NCBI RefSeq assembly: GCF_036320965.1
Contig: NC_092225.1
Coordinates: forward strand, 52,950,868 to 53,014,867
Reading direction: 5' to 3'
DNA from: Panulirus ornatus
Lineage: Eukaryota > Arthropoda > Malacostraca > Decapoda > Palinuridae
Length of the DNA: 64,000 bases
Position numbers and translations under genes: made by a program
The notes under the pieces: generated by a model
The model's input: only the letters and a program-made list of their open reading frames with translations
What the model was told of the DNA's origin: nothing
Database searches by the model: none
Part shown: in pieces, positions 34,336-46,739 of the stretch
Numbering within the stretch: position 1 is the first letter of the stretch
How the letters are laid out: every line of letters begins with the position of its first letter

Positions 34336-34810
34336 GGGAGACAAGGCTCAAGGTGCTCAAGGTCAGCGTCTGTACCGAAGTGTCTCCATCATAACTCACT
34401 TCAGGTTCGAACAGACACAAACAGACGACCAGACATGGTCAGTAGGTCCCTCTCACAACCTCATGTAATACTTAATAACATCAACCCAAAATATGACAAA
34501 CAATTAACTATCTCTTCACATTATCTCCCATGTTCCTTGCTGTATCTAATCATTTTAATATCATATCTCTTGTTCCCTTCTGTATTTAATCGTCTCTTAA
34601 TACTATCTCTCTTGTTCCCTGCTGTATCTATGATCCTGCTAACGCGATCAAAACAGAATGATGCTAATGTGTCCAGGTAATGCTCCACACATCGGACTAA
34701 CCCTTTTTTAAAAAAATCCTTTGATTCCCCTCCTGAGTCACGTCTATCTCTCGTTTACCTATGTATTCGATGGTCTCTATGAGGAGGGATCCTTCCTATC
34801 TTCTACTTAA
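34336..34810. other. Unrecognised intronic sequence
   Basis: Contains three loose copies of a TATCTCTTGTTCCCTGCTGT segment at about 34520-34630. No exon recognised. Confidence 0.4.
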
Positions 34811-34814
34811 ACGA

Positions 34815-35520
34815 TGTCCGTGTCAAACAGAAGGGAGAGGTTCATGATCTCCGTGTCAAACAGAAGGGAGAGGTTCATGATGTCTGTGTCAAACAGAAGG
34901 GAGATGATCATGATGTCTGTGTCAAACAGAAGGGAGAGGTTAATGAAGTCCATGTCAAACAGAAGGGAGAGGTTCATGATGTCTGTGTCAAACAGAAGGG
35001 AGAGGTTAATGAAGTCCGTGTCAAACAGAAGGGAGAGGTTCATGCTGTCTGTGTCAAACAGAAGGGAGAGGTTCATGAAGTCCGCGTCAAACAGAAGGGA
35101 GAGGTTCATGAAGTCCGTGTCAAACAGAAGGGAAAGGTTCATGACGTCAGTTTCAAACGAAGGGAGAGGTTCATGATGTCTGTTTCAAACAGACTTGAGA
35201 GGTTCATGATGTCCGTGTCAAACAGTAGGGAGAGGTTCCTAACGTCAGTGTCAAACGAAGGGAGAGGGTCATGATGTCAGAGTCAAACAGAAGTAGTCAG
35301 AAGGTTCATGATCTCACAGTCACACGAAGGGAGATGTTCCTGATGTCACTATCAAACAGAAGGGAGAGGTTCCTGACGTCAGCGTCAAACAGAAGGGAGA
35401 GGTTCCTGACGTCAGCGTCAAACAGAAGGGAGAGGTTCCTGACGTCAGCGTCAAACAGAAGGGAGAGGTTCCTGACGTCAGCGTCAAACAGAAGGGAGAG
35501 GTTCCTGACGTCATAGTCCA
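34815..35520. repeat. 33 bp minisatellite, about 20 copies, two subfamilies
   Basis: Units contain GTCAAACAGAAGGGAGAGGT. The left subfamily continues TCATGATGTCTGT, the right one (35350-35515) TCCTGACGTCAGC. A degenerate zone lies between at 35145-35350. TGACGTCA, a CRE-type palindrome, recurs in the right subfamily. Confidence 0.94.
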
Positions 35521-35837
35521 ATGAAGAACAAAGTCACCCCTGTCAACGCCAAGGGAGGAGTTCCTGACGTCACTGTTGAGGGGAGACAAGTCAGTCGCTT
35601 CTCCCTCGTTGGTGTAACATTATTATGTCCTGCTTCACTGACCCTCCCTCCTATTCTCCCTCCGTTTCGTTACTCTCTCCCTCACCCTCCCTCCTCGCTA
35701 CTCTCTCCCTCACCTTCCCTCTTGCCTAGGGCAGGGGGCCCAGACCTTCAGCGGGTCTGCACAACATTAATCAGGGTCTGGCCTCAACCACTGCCGTAAT
35801 TACTTAGGTCAACACAACCCTTTCGTATCGTCCAGGG

Positions 35838-36760
35838 CAGGCCCGGCTTTCTCCAGTGGTGGGGCTATACCACACCACTGTACTGGGCCCGGCTGTCTCC
35901 AGTGGTGGGGCTATACCACACCACTGTACTGGGCCCGGCTGTCTCCAGTGGTGGGGCTATACCACACCACTGTACTGGGCCCGGCTGTCTCCAGTGGTGG
36001 GGCTATACCACACCACTGTACTGGGCCGTGCTGTCTCCAGTGGTGGGGCTATACCACACCACTGTACTGGGCCCGGCTGTCTCCAGTGGTGGGGCTATAC
36101 CACACCACTGTACTGGGCCCGGCTGTCTCCAGTGGTGGGGCTATACCACACCACTGTACTGGGCCCGGCTGTCTCCAGTGGTGGGGCTATAACACACCAC
36201 TGTACTGGGCCCGTGCTGTCTCCAGTGGTGGGGCTATACCACACCACTGTACTGGGCCCGGCTGTCTCCAGTGGTGGGGCTATACCACACCACTGTACTG
36301 GGCCCGGCTGTCTCCAGTGGTGGGGCTATACCACACCACTGTACTGGGCCCGGCTGTCTCCAGTGGTGGGGCTATAACACACCACTGTACTGGGCCCGGC
36401 TGTCTTCAGTGGTGGGGCTATACCACACCACTGTACTGGTCCCGGCTGTCTCCAGTGGTGGGGCTATAACACACCACTGTACTGGGCCCGGCTGTCTCCA
36501 GTGGTGGGGCTATACCACACCACTGTACTGGGCCCGGCTGTCTCCAGTGGTGGGGCTATACCACACCACTTTACTGTGCCTGGCTATCACCAGTGGTGAA
36601 GCGTTGCCACACCAATGTACTGGGCCTGGTTATCACCAGTGGTGAAGCTAAACCACACCACTGTACTAGTGCTGGCTATCTCCAGTGGTCGGGTTATACC
36701 ACACTACCGCACCACAACTGGTTATCTCCAGTGGCGGGGCTATACCACACCACTAGTAGT
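35838..36760 (+). repeat. 46 bp satellite, about 20 copies
   Basis: Units contain CTGTCTCCAGTGGTGGGGCT and ATACCACACCACTGTACTGG. The last four units (from 36560) are diverged, so the array is homogenised in the left and decaying to the right. Confidence 0.95.
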
Positions 36761-37059
36761 AACCAGTATATGATATCTAATGGTATAGGGGGATAAGCAT
36801 TCATTATCTAGTGAAGTACTACCTCCTGGGTGTCAGGTAGATTAATAATGATGGGGTACTGAGCCAAAGTAAGGTACAGGGCAAATACATAATTACCAAG
36901 TGGTATGGTTACATAAGGGGTACTGCCGTGAATGGCTCTATGTAAAGTGCACGATGTAGGAACCCTGGTACCCTGTCACCTCAAGTACAGAGTGAAGGGT
37001 ATGTAAATGAAGAGATATTTTCATACGAGTCGTCAAAAGGCAAATATCAGAATAACATT

Positions 37060-37440
37060 CGGGTAAATTGGTAGAGGAACACTGGAGAAGCTGTTCACGT
37101 CGACCATAAGGTCAAATCTAGGATATGTTATTCAAGTCTGATTAACGCACTTTAAGCAACACTAAGAGTTAATAGAGGTCCAGAGGAGGGCAACAAATAT
37201 GGTGCCGGAATTTCAGAAGTTGAGTTACAAGGAGAGAGGATAGAGGCCTCAAATGTCCAGACTTCAATCCTGCATGTTGACGTATATACTGAACAATACT
37301 TCGAAGGATGGAAGGACAGAAGAACCAGAAGACATAACACGACACGGCACCTGTGAGAATGGACGTAAAGAAGAACTTTCATGGTATGAGACCAGTGGAT
37401 CAAGATTGTGAATGTGGACACCATACAGACGTTTAAAAAG
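37060..37440 (+). mobile_element. CR1-like LINE C-terminal remnant
   Basis: A plus-strand frame reads VQRRATNMVPEFQKLSYKER, the typical post-RT block of CR1-like LINEs, followed by broken sequence and then VNVDTIQTFKKPSKLS, which resembles the family's VNTFKNRLDK ending. The ending has been tandemly multiplied just downstream. Confidence 0.65.
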
Positions 37441-37610
37441 CCGTCTAAACTAAGTTAAAAGATAGTGAATATGGACACCATACAGACGTTTAAAAAGCCG
37501 TCTAAACTAAGTTAAAAGATTGTGAATATGGACATCATACAGACGTTTATAAAGCCGTCTAAACTAAGTTAAAAGATTGTGAATGTGGACACCATACAGA
37601 CGTTCAAAAG
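37404..37610 (+). repeat. 57 bp tandem repeat of a LINE C-terminus, 3.6 copies
   Basis: Copies start at 37404, 37461, 37518 and 37575. Each spells VNVDTIQTFKKPSKLS-like codons, the end of the CR1-like remnant immediately upstream. The unit is 19 codons. Confidence 0.85.
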
Positions 37611-37699
37611 GCAGAGATAGCTCAAGAGGTGAGGGCCCCACGACTGAAGAAACCCCTCTCCTCGTACAGCACAAATGGGTGGCAACAGAGTCGTAATGC

Positions 37700-37701
37700 C
37701 A

Positions 37702-37744
<43 letters not shown>
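37700..37744. repeat. (CA)n microsatellite
   Basis: About 22 CA units. Confidence 0.95.
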
Positions 37745-37745
<1 letters not shown>

Positions 37746-37944
37746 GGTGTGAGCGCCATCTGGGATGAGGACGAAGGACTTCGACTCAGAAAATGTTCCA
37801 AGTAACAGGTACATGTAGGAGGAAATTTGGACCACGGGCCTTGTTGTCGTATTACTTTTAACCTGAGACCTGTAGATTCTTCGAAGCCGCTGGCAACAAA
37901 CAGAGCATGTATCATACCTGAAAATACACCTAAGCTTTATACTT

Positions 37945-38230
37945 GAGGAAGAAGAAGAAGTAGACTAGGAAGAAGAAGACGACGACTAGGAAGAAAAAAG
38001 AAGAAGAATAGGAAGAAGAAGAAGAAGAAGAAGAGGACTAGGAAGAAGAAGACGACGACTAGGAAGAAAAAAGAAGAATAGGAAGAAGAAGAAGAAAAAG
38101 AATGGGAAGAAGAAGACTAGGAAGAAGAGGAAGAAATACAAGAAGATGATGATGAAGAAGAAGAAGAAGACTAACAAGAACAAGACCAGGAAGAGGAAGA
38201 AGAAATACAAGAAGAAGAGGAAGAAGAATC
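37945..38230 (+). repeat. (GAA)n-like purine tract
   Basis: Nearly 290 bases of AAGAAG with GACTAGGAAGAAGAAGACG segments; almost pure purine on the plus strand. Confidence 0.93.
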
Positions 38231-38293
38231 TGACTGACGTAAACCCTTTATGCACAGGTTGAAGGCCAAAACCATCACAGCCACAGTTAACAT

Positions 38294-38428
38294 CGTCGTG
38301 CTCAGTGGTCGTGCTCAAGGGTCGTATTGTCGTGCTCAAGGGGTCGTGCCGTCGTGGTCAAGGGGTCACACTATCGTGTTCAAGGGTCGTACTGTCGTGC
38401 TCAAGGGGTCGAACTATCGTGGTCAAGG
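38294..38428. repeat. 21 bp satellite family, about six diverged copies
   Basis: GTGCTCAAGGGTCGTATTGT and similar units match the family at 16 kb and 58 kb. Some units are 22 bp because of an extra G. Confidence 0.85.
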
Positions 38429-38459
38429 TATGAAAAAATGTAGGAGTGTCTGAAAGGGT

Positions 38460-38562
<103 letters not shown>

Positions 38563-38839
38563 GCACAAGGCATGAATGGGAGACGTAGGAGTAAGAGAGA
38601 GAGACAGGAGTGAGGGGAGAGTGGGAAAGACGAGAGGGGTGAGGGTGGGAGTGAGGGGAGAGTGGGAAAGACGAGAGGGGTGAGGGTGGGAGAGGAGAAA
38701 GCCCACAAGTGTGAGAGATAAGGTCGACTGGTCGATGGAGTCGGCCACAGTGGCGTACCTACCGTCCTGTGGTGTGGCTACGCTGCTAACTTACCCCCTC
38801 CACCACCTGCCCCTACTGGTGGAGGGGGCCACCTTTCTT

Positions 38840-41050
38840 TCAAAACTACATCTTATTTACTCAGGATGAATTTCATCAACAATGTATCAGACCAATTTTG
38901 GACCCTGTTAGAGGTCTCCTTGTAGGTGTACCTAATTCTCTCGCTTATTACTCCCTCATGACTTTGTCATCGTTCGCAAACATATCACACACAAGTCCAG
39001 CTCCTCCGGCAAGCATTCTTCACAGATCAAGAAGATCAATGGCTCCAGAGCAGAACCCTGGAGTGCTCCACTGGTGACGTAAAGGCTTCCCTGACATGCG
39101 TCCTTCGTTCCCTTCTATCAAGATAATTCTGCTGTCCATCAGAGAAGCCTCCCCTTTATTCCTGCCTGGAGATCCATCTTCTTTACCAACCTCTGATGTG
39201 GGACGGTGTCAAATGCTTTCCGGCAGTCCAAATAGACAGTCCACCCAGCTTTTTCTTGTGTCTACAACGGAGCTCAGTAACATGAATATACGAAGTTCGT
39301 TAAACATGACCTCCTTTGCCTGAAACCGTACTTTCTGCTTTCCTAAAAGCCATTCGTTTGCTTCCTGATTATCTTTTCCAGCACCTTTGCAGACCGTGTA
39401 CACTCGTCGGGGTGGCCGGTCTGTTGTTCACCTCCTTCTCCTCCTTCCACTCTCCCTTTAAACACAGCAACGACATTTGCTTTCCTCCACCTCCACTTCC
39501 GCCTTCCTCCGGCGACAACTTGAAGAACACTTCAAGTGGTATGTCAAGCGTATGAGCACACATCTTCAGCCCATCTGGAGGTATTTGATCAGGACCACAA
39601 GCCCCCGTATTGCTCAAGATCCACTCGTATTGTCTGTCCGTCTTTTCTAGACATTTCAGTGCTTTCCATCGCCTCTTCCGCATCCCATTTCACTGTTGTT
39701 GGGGGCACTGTATCTTCTACGGTGAAATCATTCTCGAACTTGTTATATATTCCCTCCTGCATCTTCACATAATTCTCTATACTCGACAGCTTTTTCCTTC
39801 TGAACACTTACCTCTTTTTTAACTGCTTTTTGACCAACAATTTACTCCTGATGAATTTGTGGAAAAGTTTTGGACTGTCTTCTGCCTTTTCCACAATACT
39901 GATGTCAAAGCTTCCGCTGTTCCTTCTGTCTTATCCTGTTAAAGGCTTTTTTTTTTTGTTCTTATATACGTGACAAATGTGGTTGGCTGAGGTGTCGTCA
40001 GAACAACGCTAAGCTCCTTCGCTTTTATTGAACCTTTGCCTCCTTTTCTACCCTTCGCTTAGCATCTGAGATTAAAGGTACCCATGTTCGTACACCTTAC
40101 TTGTAGATTTCACAGAACCTCCCACCACAATGCCCTGGTTCCTGGCTACTGAACTCCGCTTCCTAATTCACATCACCATACAAATCACCGAGTTCTGTGC
40201 AGTGTCCACTATCGTGTCTTTCCTCTGAAACTGGTTTCACTGTTGCCCCCTTTAGGTGTCCACATTCTACCACTTAAACTCCAGCATTACATGAACACAC
40301 TTTCCAGCACTGTATCACATGTGGTGTTCTCAATATCCAGGATATTGTATGTAAAGATAAACTTCAGTGATGATGGTGAACAGCTCCCTTAGTGTCTTCA
40401 AGTGACATGCTAGTAGAACATTTTCTTGCATTCAGCACTTCCTCTTCCATGACTCTCTTCCTCCATAAAGGTCCAAGCCTCTACAACCAACATTCTCATA
40501 ACTGAAATCTTCCATTAATATTACTTTATCATCACTGAGAACTGCGTGTTATAATGCTTCATATACCTGTGTGTTGGTTCCTTTATTCTTAGTAACGTTT
40601 ATCTGATCTGGTTTATCAACATTCGGTGGAGGAGAGTATATCTTCAACTCGACCACTATTGTCTTCTTTCCTATGGTTACTCTTCACATTATGTATTGTG
40701 TTAATGGATCCTCCTCCTATGTTTCCTGAAACTTGAGGTTGTATCTTGTTATGGAGGCCAATCCTCATACTCCTCCTCTTCCTTTGGTTTCTGCGTCCTT
40801 CTTTGCTTCCTTCCTTTTCTTCTCTTTCCTTCCTTGTTCTCATGTATCCCTCTAAACAGAGCAGGTAAGATCTTATCTCTTTAGCATGTTTTGTCTACAC
40901 AACTTCAACCATACAAAATCCTTTTTTTTTCCCCTTATTCAGTCCTTGACTCCCAGCTCTCTCTCTCCCATCTACCACCCGTCCATCTGTATACACTACC
41001 TCCAGTCTGCCATCACCAATCCTCACTATCCCTCACCTTCTGCAGCATTA
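38840..41050 (-). mobile_element. Degenerate CR1-like LINE, endonuclease and RT parts
   Basis: On the minus strand, scattered broken frames show an endonuclease-like stretch (about 40740-40440, with remains of a GDFNYxNVDW block), then an RT start TGACGPDQIPPDGLKMCAH (about 39600), a KAF-type block near WVDCLFGLPESI (about 39210) and VTSGALQGSALEPLIFLICE (about 39080-39000). The order matches a LINE second frame. Many stops and frameshifts make it inactive. The 5' limit near 41 kb is approximate. Confidence 0.7.
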
Positions 41051-41859
41051 GCGTGAGTGTTCCCTCCTCCTGCCTCGTCTGACGTCTCCTGTTTTGTGCC
41101 CTCTGAGAGTATCTAGTTTCCTCCCTCATTTCCCCTTGTTCTTGTGTGCCCTCTGAGAGCAACTAGTTTCTTCCCTCTTTCTTCCCCTTGGTCTATCATC
41201 TCTGGTGAATACCCAACTGAAGGCCGCCATGTCTCTAAGCCTGCGTCTGTCTGTACCTCCTCGGGAGATGACTCCAAGTCGAAATGTCACCATAACTGGT
41301 CGTCCGGCTGTGTCTGCATTATATCCACTAATTCTTTCCCTTCCCTGCATTCACCGCTTCTTCCCCTTCCCTACATCCAGCATTCATATACCCACCAGTC
41401 CTCTTTTTTTATTTCATTTTCCACCGTTTGCTCTTTGCCTGGAATACGATCTATCATTCAAAAAAAAAAAAACAATAATTCACAACTATCAGCCACCTGC
41501 TTAATTAATCTATTTAATTCAGGCACCATCCACATTTCCGGGGGAAGTTCCTTCTCAGGCCTTTATCTATCAAGTTCCATCTCACCAGCCTTCTCTACAA
41601 CCTTCCCTCTTCAGCTAACAATCACTGATCCTGTATAACACACGCACACTTTCCACAACCCCTTTCGTTTACGTGACGCATAGATATTTCCCATATTGTT
41701 TCGTCTCTCAACATCGTACAACATTCTTCCTACAACTTCACTTGGTTCCTTGTGCTTCATCGAATCCAGGTCTATGTGGTGGTTGTGGTTGTACTCCTCA
41801 TGTTGTATGCGAGTAACCAGGGATGTGTGTGTGTGTGTGGTTACCTACGTGTACCGTCC

Positions 41860-41927
<68 letters not shown>

Positions 41928-42234
41928 ACACTCGTGAGGTGGGTAGCCCCCCTCACTCTCCTCCCCCTCCCTCCCCAATCTCTCGAATCCTTATCATACA
42001 CCATTTCAAACTGGTATGCTCTCCCCATTTTACTTTATTTTCCCCCCGCTCAACCTATTCCACTCTCTCACCTCTTTTACCCGGCACAAGTACGTCTTTA
42101 CGTCCCATATGAGGAAGGTTGTCGCTGACGATCATGCCCGTGTTCTCTGGTTGTTCTATCCACACGTCGCACTTAAAGAACTGTTCACTGTTCACGGTAA
42201 CAGTCTGGTTCAAGAACATGTTGATCAAGATCAG

Positions 42235-42304
<70 letters not shown>

Positions 42305-42740
42305 TGTGTGTGTGTGTAAAGACTCCCCTAATCACATCTTCACACGTGCATATCGACCCGTGCTCTCACAGAACATCATGTTGGCTACACTCGCCAATCT
42401 ACACCAAGACACAGGTACCGCTGGTACGGATAAGCAACACACGTCATTTTCAACAGTCGATAAAAAGAAGAAAAAAAGAAAATAGAAAAAATCGAACTGG
42501 AATGCGTAACAAATGTCAAATGTGGGATTGAACTCACCAGGTCTGGGATTAACTTGGTTACTCACCAGGTGTGGATCAACCTCATTACTCACACCAGGGG
42601 GTTTAGGATGAAGGTTTATTAGGGTCACATGAGGCGCGTCCTGCCCTCCTCTGTCTCCTGCAGTTTTCAATTAGCATCTGGCCACCTGCCTCGCCTCACC
42701 CTCCCTCCCTCCCCTGCTCGTCCCTGTCTGGTCACTGTCT
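41051..42740. other. Mostly pyrimidine-rich intronic sequence with (GA)n and (GT)n
   Basis: No exon recognised. A duplicated TGTGCCCTCTGAGAGTA segment lies at 41095 and 41145. (GA)n at 41862-41924 and (GT)n at 42238-42317 are present; a short CTCACCAGGT repeat lies at 42535-42600. Confidence 0.5.
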
Positions 42741-42744
42741 CTCA

Positions 42745-43365
42745 CGATTCTCAATGCCTCCCATTCCGTCTCCTCCCAGCATAACAGCCCCTTAATGCCT
42801 CCCATTCCGTCTCCTCCCAGCATAGCAGCCCCTTAATGCCTCCCATTCTGTGTCCTCCCAGCATAACATCCCCTTAATGCCTCCCATTCCGTCTCCTCCC
42901 AGCATAACATCCCCTTAATGCCTCCCATCCCGTCTCCTCCCAGCATAACATCCCCTTAATGCCTCCCATTCCGTCTCCTCCCAGCATAACCCCTCCTTAA
43001 TGCCTCCCATTCCGTCTCCTCCCAGCATAACCCCTCTTAATGCCTCCCATTCCGTCTCCTCCCAGCATAACATCCCCTTAATGCCTCCCATTCCGTCTCC
43101 TCCCAGCATAACATCCCCTTAATGCCTCCCATTCCGTCTCCTCCCAGCATAACATCCCCTTAATGCCTCCCATTCCGTCTCCTCCCAGCATAACATCCCC
43201 TTAATGCCTCCCATTCCGTCTCCTCCCAGCATAACACCCCCTTAATGCCTCCCATTCCGTCTCCTCCCAGCATAACATCCCCTTAATGCCTCCCATTCCG
43301 TCTCCTCCCAGCATAACAGCCCCTTAATGCCTCCCATTCCGTCTCCTCCCAGCATAACCCCCTCA
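42745..43365 (+). repeat. 41 bp minisatellite, about 14 copies
   Basis: Units contain TTAATGCCTCCCATTCCGTC and TCCTCCCAGCATAACATCCC. The unit length is not a multiple of three, so frames rotate from unit to unit. Confidence 0.94.
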
Positions 43366-43780
43366 CCTCCCATGCACTGACAGCCTTGTCCTCATGTGAC
43401 AGTGTCTCCCATGATATAACCTCCCAGAGGTACTGCCTCTCATACAGTGATCTCCCACGTCTCCTACCATGTCTGCTTCTCATGTTATGATCTCCTCGCT
43501 CTCTCACGCTCCTTCCCTCCCGTACTGTGGTCTACAACTCCCACGCAATGTCCCACGTTCTGATCCTCATTCATGAATCTGTTATCCATGGACTGGTCTC
43601 CAACGTCTCACGACAGCCAGTCGCCCACGCAGCGGTCTCCAAGGCCTCCTCTCCACATTCCCTTAACCAGACAATGGTCTCCATGGCCTCCCGACCACCC
43701 TTCCACCATAAGCAGATCTCCATGGGCCTACAAACATCCCATGTCACCCATCTGGTGATGTCTATGGCCTGCTAACACCC
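43366..43780. repeat. Diverged CCATG/CTCC-rich repeats
   Basis: Irregular units such as GTCTCCATGGCCTCC lead into the 31 bp satellite and look like its ancestral or decayed edge. Confidence 0.6.
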
Positions 43781-45705
43781 TGTCATCCATATAGTGGTCT
43801 CCAAGGCCCTCCCAACACCCTGTAGAGGTCTCCAAGGCCCTCCCAATACCCTGTAGAGGTCTCCAAGGTCCTCCCAACACCCTGTAGAGGTCTCCAAGGC
43901 CCTCCCAACACCCTGTAGAGGTCTCCAAGGTCCTCCCAACACCCTGTAGAGGTCTCCAAGGCCCTCCCAACACCCTGTAGTGGTCTCCAAAGCCCTCCCA
44001 ACACCTTATAGTGGTCTCCAAGGCCCTCCCAACACCCTGTAGAGGTCTCCAAGGCCCTTCCAACACCCTGTAGTGGTCTCCAACCAACACCCTGTAGTGG
44101 TCTCCAAGGCCCTCCCATCACCCTGTAGTGGTCTCCAAGGCCCTCCCAACACCATGTAGAGATCTCCAAGGCCCTCCCAACGCCCTTTAGTGGTCTCCAA
44201 GACCCTCCCAACACCCTGTAAAGGTCTCCAAGGCCTTTCCAACACCCTGTAGAGGTCTCCAAGGCCTTCCCAACACCCTGTAGAGGTCTCCAAGGCCCTT
44301 CCAACACCCTGTAGAGGTCTCCAAGGCTCTCCCAACACCCTGTAGAGATCTCCAAGGCCCTCCAAACACCCTGTAGTGGTCTCCAAGGCCCTCCCAACAC
44401 CCTGTAGAGGTCTCCAAGGCCCTTCCAACACCCTGTAGAGATCTCCAAGGCCCTCCCAACACCCTATAAAGGTCTCCAAGGCCCTTCCAACACCCTGTAG
44501 AGGTCTCCAAGGCCTTCCTAACACCCTGTAGAGATCTCCAAGGCCCTCCCAACACCCTGTAGTGGTCTCCAAGGCCCTACAACACCCTGTAGAGGTCTCC
44601 AAGGCCCTCCCAACACCCTGTAGAGATCTCCAAGGCCCTCCCAACACCCTGTAGTGGTCTCCAAGGCCCTCCCAACACCCTGTAGAGGTCTCCAAGGTCC
44701 TCCCAACACCCTGTAGAGGTCTCCAAGGCCCTCCCAACACCCTGTAGTGGTCTCCAAAGCCCTCCCAACACCTTATAGTGGTCTCCAAGGCCCTCCCAAC
44801 ACCCTGTAGAGGTCTCCAAGGCCCTTCCAACACCCTGTAGTGGTCTCCAAGGCCCTCCCAACACCCTGTTGTGGTCTCCAAGGCCCTCCCAACACCCTGT
44901 AGAGTTCTCCAAGGCCCTCCCAACGCCCTTTAGTGGTCTCCAAGACCCTCCCAACACCCTGTAGAGGTCTCCAAGGCCTTTCCAACACCCTGTAGAGGTC
45001 TCCAAGGCCTTCCCAACACCCTGTAGAGGTCTCCAAGGCCCTTCCAACACCCTGTAGAGCTCTCAAAGGCTCTCCCAACACCCTGTAGAGATCTCCAAGG
45101 CCCTCCCAACACCCTGTAGTGGTCTCCAAGGCCCTCCCAACACCCTGTAGAGGTCTCCAAGGCCCTTCCAACACCCTGTAGAGATCTCCAAGGCCCTCCC
45201 AGAGGTCTCCAAGGCCCTCCCAACACCCTGTAGAGATCTCCAAGGCCCTCCCAACACCCTGTAGTGGTCTCCAAGGCCCTCCAACATCCTGTAGAGGTCT
45301 CCAAGGCCCTCCCAACACCCTGTAGAGCTCTCCAAGGCCCTCCCAACACCCTGTAGTGGTCTCCAAGGCCCTCCTAACACCCTATAGAGGTCTCCAAGGC
45401 CCTTCCAACACCCTGTAGAGATCACCAAGGCCCTCCCAGCACCCTATAGAGGTCTCTAAGGCCCTTCCAACACCCTGTAGAGGTCTCCTAGGCCTTCCTA
45501 ACACCCTGTAGAGATCTCCAAGGCCCTCCCAACACCCTGTAGTGGTCTCCAAGGCCCTCCAACACCCTGTAGAGGTCTCCAAGGCCCTCCCAACACCCTG
45601 TAGAGATCTCCAAGGCCCTCCCAACACCCTGTAGTGGTCTCCAAGGCCCTCCAACATCCTGTAGAGGTCTCCAAGGCCCTCCCAACATCCTGTAGTGGTC
45701 TCCAA
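43781..45705. repeat. 31 bp satellite, about 62 copies, with higher-order structure
   Basis: Units contain CCAACACCCTGTAGAGGTCT and CCAAGGCCCTC. The diagnostic variant CCAAAGCCCTCCCAACACCT occurs near 43987 and again about 767 bases later, and CCCAACGCCCTTTAG near 44177 and 44921, showing duplication of a block of about 0.75 kb. Long open frames on the minus strand are repeat translations. Confidence 0.95.
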
Positions 45706-46012
45706 GACTATGTGAACACAGGGAGTATTACTCTCATGAAAGTACCTCTATCGCCCCACTACATTGTCACCCCATTCAGTACTCCTCCCCTGTCAACATC
45801 TACCCTCCCTCCTCCCCTTCCAGCAAGCTTTCGCCACTCCCCCCCCCCCCCCTTCTTCCCCCAAGGCTCTGGGGAAGCCATATTAGCCTCCCCCGCCTGG
45901 GTGCTGTACCACCGTCGTGTGCTGGGTGGGTGGGTGAGCACGAGGGACCTGCCAACAAGCCAGCCTTGTTCCCCTCCACTTCAATTGTTGTGTTGCACTG
46001 CCACCATGCATT

Positions 46013-46014
<2 letters not shown>

Positions 46015-46075
<61 letters not shown>

Positions 46076-46101
46076 ATTCTGACTCTTCCTTAGCAAATGT
46101 G

Positions 46102-46176
<75 letters not shown>
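46015..46176. repeat. (CT)n then (TA)n
   Basis: About 29 CT units at 46015-46073, short unique sequence, then TA at 46102-46176 reaching the Penelope-like end. Confidence 0.95.
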
Positions 46177-46181
<5 letters not shown>

Positions 46182-46345
46182 AAGGATCACAATTTTGCGT
46201 GTGATCAAGTCTATTCCTTTATGAGTCCACGGAGAAAATAAAACACGATAAGTTCCCAAGTGCACTTTCGTGTGATAATCACATCATTAGGGGAGGCACA
46301 AGAGAGAAATATAAGTCAGTTGATATACAACGAAGATGAGCAGCG
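46177..46345 (-). mobile_element. Penelope-like 3' end fragment
   Basis: The sequence from TTGGAAAGGATCACAATTTT to AGTTGATATACAACGAAG matches the end of the insert at 23956 and one arm of the palindrome at 2668-3009. The hammerhead-like core here reads CTAATGA instead of CTGATGA, and stem II (TGTGA/TCACA) is perfect. A (TA)n tract lies directly on its outer side. Confidence 0.75.
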
Positions 46346-46666
46346 TACGTGTCCCTGAAACGTTTCGTGTAGTTGAAGAACAAAGTGAACATTAACACAG
46401 TATTTCTAATTTCCACTTTATCCGATGATGTACAGCGTGTGGCGAGAGACAGAAATAAATGAGTTATTATGAATAATGTGTCAATTGGGATGGTGAATAA
46501 ACAAACGGGAGGAGAGAGCTTCTGAGTGGTATGGATACAAACGACATTATGTACAGTCCATCAGCCAAGCAAGCAACCGCCTTCACACTGACGGGGCAGC
46601 CAGTCACACGACTCGCATCCATCGAAGAGCGATGCCTGTTTTCTGTGAAAGTTGCTGCCAAAGGAT

Positions 46667-46667
<1 letters not shown>
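46346..46667. other. Unrecognised intronic sequence
   Basis: Unique sequence between the Penelope-like end and a (GA)n tract; possibly more of the element's 5' side but no protein block was found. Confidence 0.35.

Positions 46668-46738
<71 letters not shown>
46668..46738. repeat. (GA)n microsatellite
   Basis: About 35 GA units. Confidence 0.95.

Positions 46739-46739
<1 letters not shown>

Noticed and set aside
43783..45705. Several minus-strand open frames of 100-305 codons (GLGDLYRVLGGPW-type repeats)
   Set aside because: They are the 31 bp satellite read through its three rotating frames.
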